In this document: positions 60,351-64,000 of the stretch, piece after piece
Numbering within the stretch: position 1 is the stretch's first letter
Layout: every line of letters starts with the position of its first letter
DNA from: Kitasatospora sp. MAP5-34
Lineage (GTDB): Bacteria > Actinomycetota > Actinomycetes > Streptomycetales > Streptomycetaceae
Direction of reading: 5' to 3'
Length of the DNA: 64,000 bases
Assembly: GCF_029894335.1 (NCBI RefSeq)
Contig: NZ_JARXZC010000019.1
Coordinates: forward strand, 62,001 to 126,000
Translations under genes and position numbers: made by a program
The notes under the pieces: model-generated
Database searches by the model: none
Told to the model about the DNA's origin: nothing
The model's input: only the letters and a program-made list of their open reading frames with translations

Positions 60351-62849
60351 ATGCGGCACGCGAGCGACGGTACGAAGGCGACGCGGAGCACCACCGGCCG
60401 TCCGTCCGAGGCGGCCGACGCCGTCGCCCGGGACGAACTGCTCGCCACCGGGCTGCGCCGGGCCGTCGAGCACGCGGCGGCGTACGGCGGCGTGGTCTAC
60501 CTCCGCTCGCCCGACCGCCGCTCGCTGGTGCTCAGCACCGTCGCCGGGGTGCCGCTGCCCGTGCTGAGCGGGTTCCGCCGGATCCCGGTGGCCGGCCAGC
60601 TGCCCGCCTCGCTGGCCTACCGCACCGGCCGCACCGTCTACCTCTCCGGCGCCGAGGAGACCATGCGGCGCTTCCCCCGGCTCGCCGTCGGCATGCCGTA
60701 CGCCTTCGCCTCGGCCTGCGCCCCCGTCGGCGTGGGCGCGGATGCGGTCGGGGCGATCTGCGTGCTCTGGCCGAGCACCAACACCGGTATCCCGCTCGCC
60801 GCCCGCCGCCACCTGCGGACGGCCGCCAACCGGCTGGGCACCGCACTGGCCGACCTCGCCGCCACCGGCTGCGCCGTGGAGGCCGTCGGGCAGCCGGTGG
60901 TCGTCGAGCTGCCCGGGCCGGTCGGCCCGGCCGTCCAGGTGGGGCTGTTCGACTGGGACCTCGCCACCGGCGTGGTCACGCCCGACGACGGGCTCTGCGT
61001 CATTCTCGGCGTCGACCCGGAGCGGTTCGACGGCCGGGCCTCCGCACTGGCCGCGCTGATCGCCCCCGAGGACCGTCCCCGGCTGCGGACCGCAGTCCTC
61101 GCCGCCGCCCGGACCGGGCTGCTGCCCTCCCTCACCATCCGGGTCGCCGACGGTCACGGCCGCTTCCGCCCGGTCCGGCTCTGGGGCCGGGTGCCCGAGG
61201 GCCCCGCCCGTACCCACCTGATCGGCGCGGTTCTGGACACCACGCACGGCGCCGCCGCCGTCGCGGCCGTCGAACGCCTCCGCGACGGCGTCTTCGCGCT
61301 GGACCCGGAGGGCAGGGTCGACTACGCCAACCGGGGTCTCGAACTGCTGCTGGACGTCCCGCGCGAGCGCCTGCTCGGCCGCCACCCCTGGTCGGTGCTG
61401 CCCTGGCTGGCCGATCCGGTGTACGAGGACCGCTACCGGGCCGCGATGGTCTCCCAGCGGCCGACCGCCTTCCTGGCCCGGCGCCCGCCGGACCAGTGGC
61501 TGGCCTTCTCGCTCTACCCCGACGCCCACGGCCTGACCGGCCGGGTTGTCCCGGCCGTCCCACCCCGGGACAACCGGGCGGGCCCGCCCACCGAAGGCCT
61601 GCCCGACGCCCTGCCCGAGGCTCCGCCGGTGGCACGGGCCGGACCGGGGGCGATGTACCACCTGCTCCAGCTGGCCAGTGCGCTCACCGAGGCGGTGTCC
61701 GTCCGCGAGGTCTGCGACGCCGTCGCCGACCAGATCATGCCGGGCTTCGGCGGACAGGAGCTGGCGATCTACCTCTCCCGGGCGGGCCGGATGTTCCTGG
61801 TCGCCCAGCGCGGCTACCCCGACGGCTTCCTGGACGGCTTCGAGGGCACCTCGCTGCGGGCCAGGCTGCCCGGCACCCAGACCCTCAGGGCGGGCGTCCC
61901 GATCTTCTTCGAGTCCGAGCAGGAACTGCTCACCGCCTACCCCGGCATTCTGCTCGACGAGATGCGCGCCTGGGCCTTCCTGCCGCTGATCGCCTCCGGC
62001 CGCCCCGTCGGCACCTGCATCCTCGGCTTCGACGAACCCCGCGTCTTCACCGCCGAGGAACGCGCCGTCCTCACCGGTCTCGGCGGCCTGATCGCCCAGG
62101 CCCTCGAACGCGCCCGCCTCTACGACGCCGAGTTCGCCGTCGCCCGGGGCCTCCAGCAGGCCCTGCTCCCGCACCGCCTCCCCGACCTCCCCGGGCTGGC
62201 CATCGCCGCCCGCTACCTGCCGGGCACCCAGGGCATGGAGATCGGCGGCGACTGGTACGACGCGATCGTCACCTCCCGGGGCATCTGCCTGGTGATCGGG
62301 GACGTCGAGGGCCACAGCGTCGGGGCCGCCGCCATCATGGGCCAGCTGCGCAGCGCCGTCCGCGCCTTCGTCACCACCGGCAGCCCGCCCGACGAGGTGC
62401 TCCTCCGCACCAACCGGCTGCTGGTGGACCTCGACCCCGGCCTGCTGGCCAGCTGCTGCCTGCTGCGCCTGGACCCGTCGGACGGCCGCGCCCAGGCCGT
62501 CCGGGCCGGGCACCTGCCGCCGCTGCTGCGGCACCCCGACGGCCGTGCCGAGGTACTCGATCTGGCCGGCGGCACGCTGCTCGGCGTCGACCACGGCAGC
62601 GCGTACCCCGTCACCGACCTCGTCCTGCCGCCGGGCGCCGTGCTCGCCCTCTACACCGACGGCCTGGTCGAGGAGCCCGGCACCGCGATCGACCAGGGCA
62701 TCGACCGCCTGCGGGTGGCGCTCGCCCACGCCGGCGACGCCACCATCGAACACCTGGCCGACCACCTGCTGGGCGATGCCCGCCACCTGGCCCACCGTGC
62801 GGACGACGTCGCGCTGCTGCTCACTTCCCGGGACCGGGAGGAGCGGTAG
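60351..62849 (+). CDS. SpoIIE-type PP2C phosphatase with GAF and PAS domains
   Basis: 832 residues from the ATG at 60351. A GAF domain (about 30-175), a PAS-like domain (FDWDLATGVVTPDDGLCVILG), a second PAS domain (RDGVFALDPEGRVDYANRG), another GAF domain (LTEAVSVREVCDAVADQIMPG), and a C-terminal SpoIIE/PP2C domain (RGLQQALLPHRLPDLPG, GGDWYDAI, VIGDVEGHSVGAAA, LALYTDGLVE, ADDVALLL). The metal-binding Asp residues are intact. Such phosphatases dephosphorylate anti-anti-sigma proteins in stress and development in Streptomyces. Confidence 0.93.
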   Translation: MRHASDGTKATRSTTGRPSEAADAVARDELLATGLRRAVEHAAAYGGVVYLRSPDRRSLVLSTVAGVPLPVLSGFRRIPVAGQLPASLAYRTGRTVYLSGAEETMRRFPRLAVGMPYAFASACAPVGVGADAVGAICVLWPSTNTGIPLAARRHLRTAANRLGTALADLAATGCAVEAVGQPVVVELPGPVGPAVQVGLFDWDLATGVVTPDDGLCVILGVDPERFDGRASALAALIAPEDRPRLRTAVLAAARTGLLPSLTIRVADGHGRFRPVRLWGRVPEGPARTHLIGAVLDTTHGAAAVAAVERLRDGVFALDPEGRVDYANRGLELLLDVPRERLLGRHPWSVLPWLADPVYEDRYRAAMVSQRPTAFLARRPPDQWLAFSLYPDAHGLTGRVVPAVPPRDNRAGPPTEGLPDALPEAPPVARAGPGAMYHLLQLASALTEAVSVREVCDAVADQIMPGFGGQELAIYLSRAGRMFLVAQRGYPDGFLDGFEGTSLRARLPGTQTLRAGVPIFFESEQELLTAYPGILLDEMRAWAFLPLIASGRPVGTCILGFDEPRVFTAEERAVLTGLGGLIAQALERARLYDAEFAVARGLQQALLPHRLPDLPGLAIAARYLPGTQGMEIGGDWYDAIVTSRGICLVIGDVEGHSVGAAAIMGQLRSAVRAFVTTGSPPDEVLLRTNRLLVDLDPGLLASCCLLRLDPSDGRAQAVRAGHLPPLLRHPDGRAEVLDLAGGTLLGVDHGSAYPVTDLVLPPGAVLALYTDGLVEEPGTAIDQGIDRLRVALAHAGDATIEHLADHLLGDARHLAHRADDVALLLTSRDREER

Positions 62850-62861
62850 GGGGTGGATCGG

Positions 62862-63194
62862 TCAGTGCCAGTAGACGGTGTCGCTGCCGGGGCACTGCCA
62901 CCAGGCCCAGACCGCCACGGCCAGGATCCCCGCGACCAGGCCGAGCAGCACGACGCAGCCCGCGACTCCGGTGCCGCATCTGGGTTTGCGCGGGGCGGCC
63001 GTGACGAGTGGCGCGACGCGGCGTACGTCCGCCGAGTGGTACCGCACGGTGCCGGGCGTCCCGCCGCCGGGGGCCGGGGGGTCCCGCCGGGACCTGACCC
63101 CGTTGGCCCGGGCCGTCCCGTCCACCGAGGCCACGCCGGGCCAGAGCGTGCTGACCTGGCGCACCGTCAGCCAGTTGGCCTCCTCGTCCGTCAT
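62862..63194 (-). CDS. Small membrane protein with N-terminal HTH-like region
   Basis: 110 residues; the ATG at 63194 follows a GGGGG-rich site. NWLTVRQVSTLWPGVASVDGTARANGV looks like the winged-helix start of MerR/excisionase-type proteins, in two pieces; a short basic loop follows. The C-terminus is a single membrane helix (GVAGCVVLLGLVAGILAVAVWAWWQC). A DNA-binding-like head on a membrane anchor is unusual, but the HTH is short and uncertain. Function unknown. Confidence 0.65.
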   Translation of the reverse strand: MTDEEANWLTVRQVSTLWPGVASVDGTARANGVRSRRDPPAPGGGTPGTVRYHSADVRRVAPLVTAAPRKPRCGTGVAGCVVLLGLVAGILAVAVWAWWQCPGSDTVYWH

Positions 63195-63322
63195 CCCACG
63201 CCCCCTTCCGCTCCCCAGGACTCCTGGACGCCGCCGAGCGGTTCCACCCGGTGCCGGGGTTTTCCCGCACCTCTCATCACACGACCGGGCCGACGTAGCG
63301 TCAAGGCCGCCCGAGCCAGGGG

Positions 63323-64000
63323 TTATTGCCGGGAGCGGGCGGCGCGGGTGAGGACGGCCCGGGCGGCCTCGAGTTCCCCGGTCAGCTGGTCGTGCAGGGT
63401 CGGCAGCAGGGTGAGGGCGGCCTCGGCGGCGTCGGGGGTCGGGGCGGTGTCGGTGCGGGCGGCCGCGACGGCGGCGCGCAGCGGCATGGTGGTGAGCGCG
63501 GTCTCCCAGGCGGTGCGGTGCACGCCGGTGGCGTAACGGGCCGTCAGGAACTCCAGCGGGTCCAACGCCAGGCCGTCGGTCTCGCCGGGGGCGGCGAGGC
63601 GGTGGTCGGGGAGCAGCCAGGCGACGCCGTCCCGGGCGACGAGTTCGAAGGCCCGGCTCTCGTCCGGGACGGCCCAGTGCCCGGTGCCCGTGGTCGCGGC
63701 CCGCAGCAGCCGCTCCAGCATCGCCTCCTCGCGCGGACCGCTCGCCCGCTCCGGGTTCGGCCGGTCGAGCAGCAGCTGCTCCAGGTGGTAGCGCTGGCCC
63801 CAACTGCCCACCCAGCGGCGCATGGCGCCCGCCCGGGTCTCCCGGATCGCGGCCAGTGCCAGCGCCCGGGTGGTCAGGTCGCGCCGGGCCGAAACCTCGG
63901 CGCCGCCCGGGCCGCCCTGCTCGAGTGCGGCCTGGACGGTGGCCACGGTCGGCCCGTCGTACCAGCGCAGCGTCCAGTGGCGGCGGGCGGGATCGTACAG
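63323..64000 (-). CDS. Unknown protein, incomplete at the right edge
   Basis: The frame continues past the window end: upstream of the first possible GTG (63946) it still reads YDPARRHWTLRWYDGPTVATV, which looks like genuine protein. Visible part: 225 residues rich in Ala, Leu and Arg, mainly helical, with MRRWVGSWGQRYHLEQLLLDRPN and a C-terminal helix LTGELEAARAVLTRAARS. No motif identifies a family. Confidence 0.6.
   Translation of the reverse strand: MYDPARRHWTLRWYDGPTVATVQAALEQGGPGGAEVSARRDLTTRALALAAIRETRAGAMRRWVGSWGQRYHLEQLLLDRPNPERASGPREEAMLERLLRAATTGTGHWAVPDESRAFELVARDGVAWLLPDHRLAAPGETDGLALDPLEFLTARYATGVHRTAWETALTTMPLRAAVAAARTDTAPTPDAAEAALTLLPTLHDQLTGELEAARAVLTRAARSRQ

Noticed and set aside
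59667..62795. Very long open frame (over 1000 codons) on the minus strand opposite the PP2C phosphatase
   Set aside because: It is the mirror of a real high-GC gene: its product is rich in Arg/Gly/Gln/Val without motifs, while the plus strand encodes clear GAF, PAS and PP2C domains.

Overview
The window is very GC-rich, genes are tightly packed, many starts are GTG or TTG, and stop/start overlaps of the GTGA/ATGA type are common. Together with a BTAD/SARP regulator, mycothiol-type enzymes, a SpoIIE-type phosphatase, a GGDEF-EAL protein and TTA codons confined to a few genes, this points to a Streptomyces/Kitasatospora-type actinomycete. No insertion sequence, CRISPR array or rRNA was seen; there is one tRNA.

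Layout. (1) 1-4.4 kb: a compact minus-strand pair, an NRPS-like MbtH-A-T-R protein followed by a leucyl/phenylalanyl-tRNA-protein transferase (Aat) homologue. It looks like a small tRNA-dependent peptide pathway that may continue left of the window. (2) 4.5-9.7 kb: a ten-helix GGDEF-EAL cyclic-di-GMP protein, a DUF1772 membrane protein with a divergent TetR regulator and clear operator palindromes, and a single PASTA-domain protein. (3) 10.1-34.3 kb: a complete contractile injection system (CIS; phage-tail-like particle). It has a PAAR-like DUF4280 tip, a bitopic membrane protein reminiscent of CisA, a LuxR-type regulator, a secreted PD40/DUF11 protein, the DUF4255 cap protein, an AAA+ ATPase, a DUF4157 protein with a C-terminal papain-like region (candidate cargo), sheath, two tube proteins, a gp26-like hub chaperone, the 51-aa DUF6760 protein, a 1145-aa repetitive protein, LysM, VgrG-like spike, gp25, baseplate J, tail protein I and a zinc-ribbon membrane protein. 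No tail-fibre gene is visible. This fits the cytoplasmic Streptomyces type of CIS rather than a secreted, cell-targeting one. (4) 34.3-36.4 kb: a large ATPase-BTAD regulator convergent with the CIS operon.

(5) 36.7-52.9 kb: mostly metabolic and housekeeping genes: phosphoglucomutase, an XRE regulator divergent from a zinc alcohol dehydrogenase, a mycothiol-dependent-isomerase-like protein, the initiator tRNA, a quinone oxidoreductase, two translationally coupled ammonium transporters, a 5'-truncated lipase, an aldo/keto reductase, CorA, a secreted neprosin-domain protein, an XRE-TPR regulator and small conserved proteins. A perfect 26-bp inverted repeat closes this part. (6) 53.4-64 kb: signalling and cell-envelope genes: a Ser/Thr kinase with a PQQ-type propeller, a one-polypeptide ECF sigma/zinc-finger/membrane/CAP fusion, an alpha/beta hydrolase, an intact 2Fe-2S subunit beside a truncated molybdopterin subunit, a polysaccharide deacetylase lipoprotein, a GAF-PAS-PP2C phosphatase, and a final gene that runs off the right edge.

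The strongest candidates for something undescribed are: the DUF4157/papain-like protein inside the CIS locus together with the displaced DUF4280 tip; the MbtH-A-T-R plus Aat pair with an altered A10 motif and a TTA codon; and the sigma-factor-to-CAP-domain transmembrane fusion with tandem repeats upstream.
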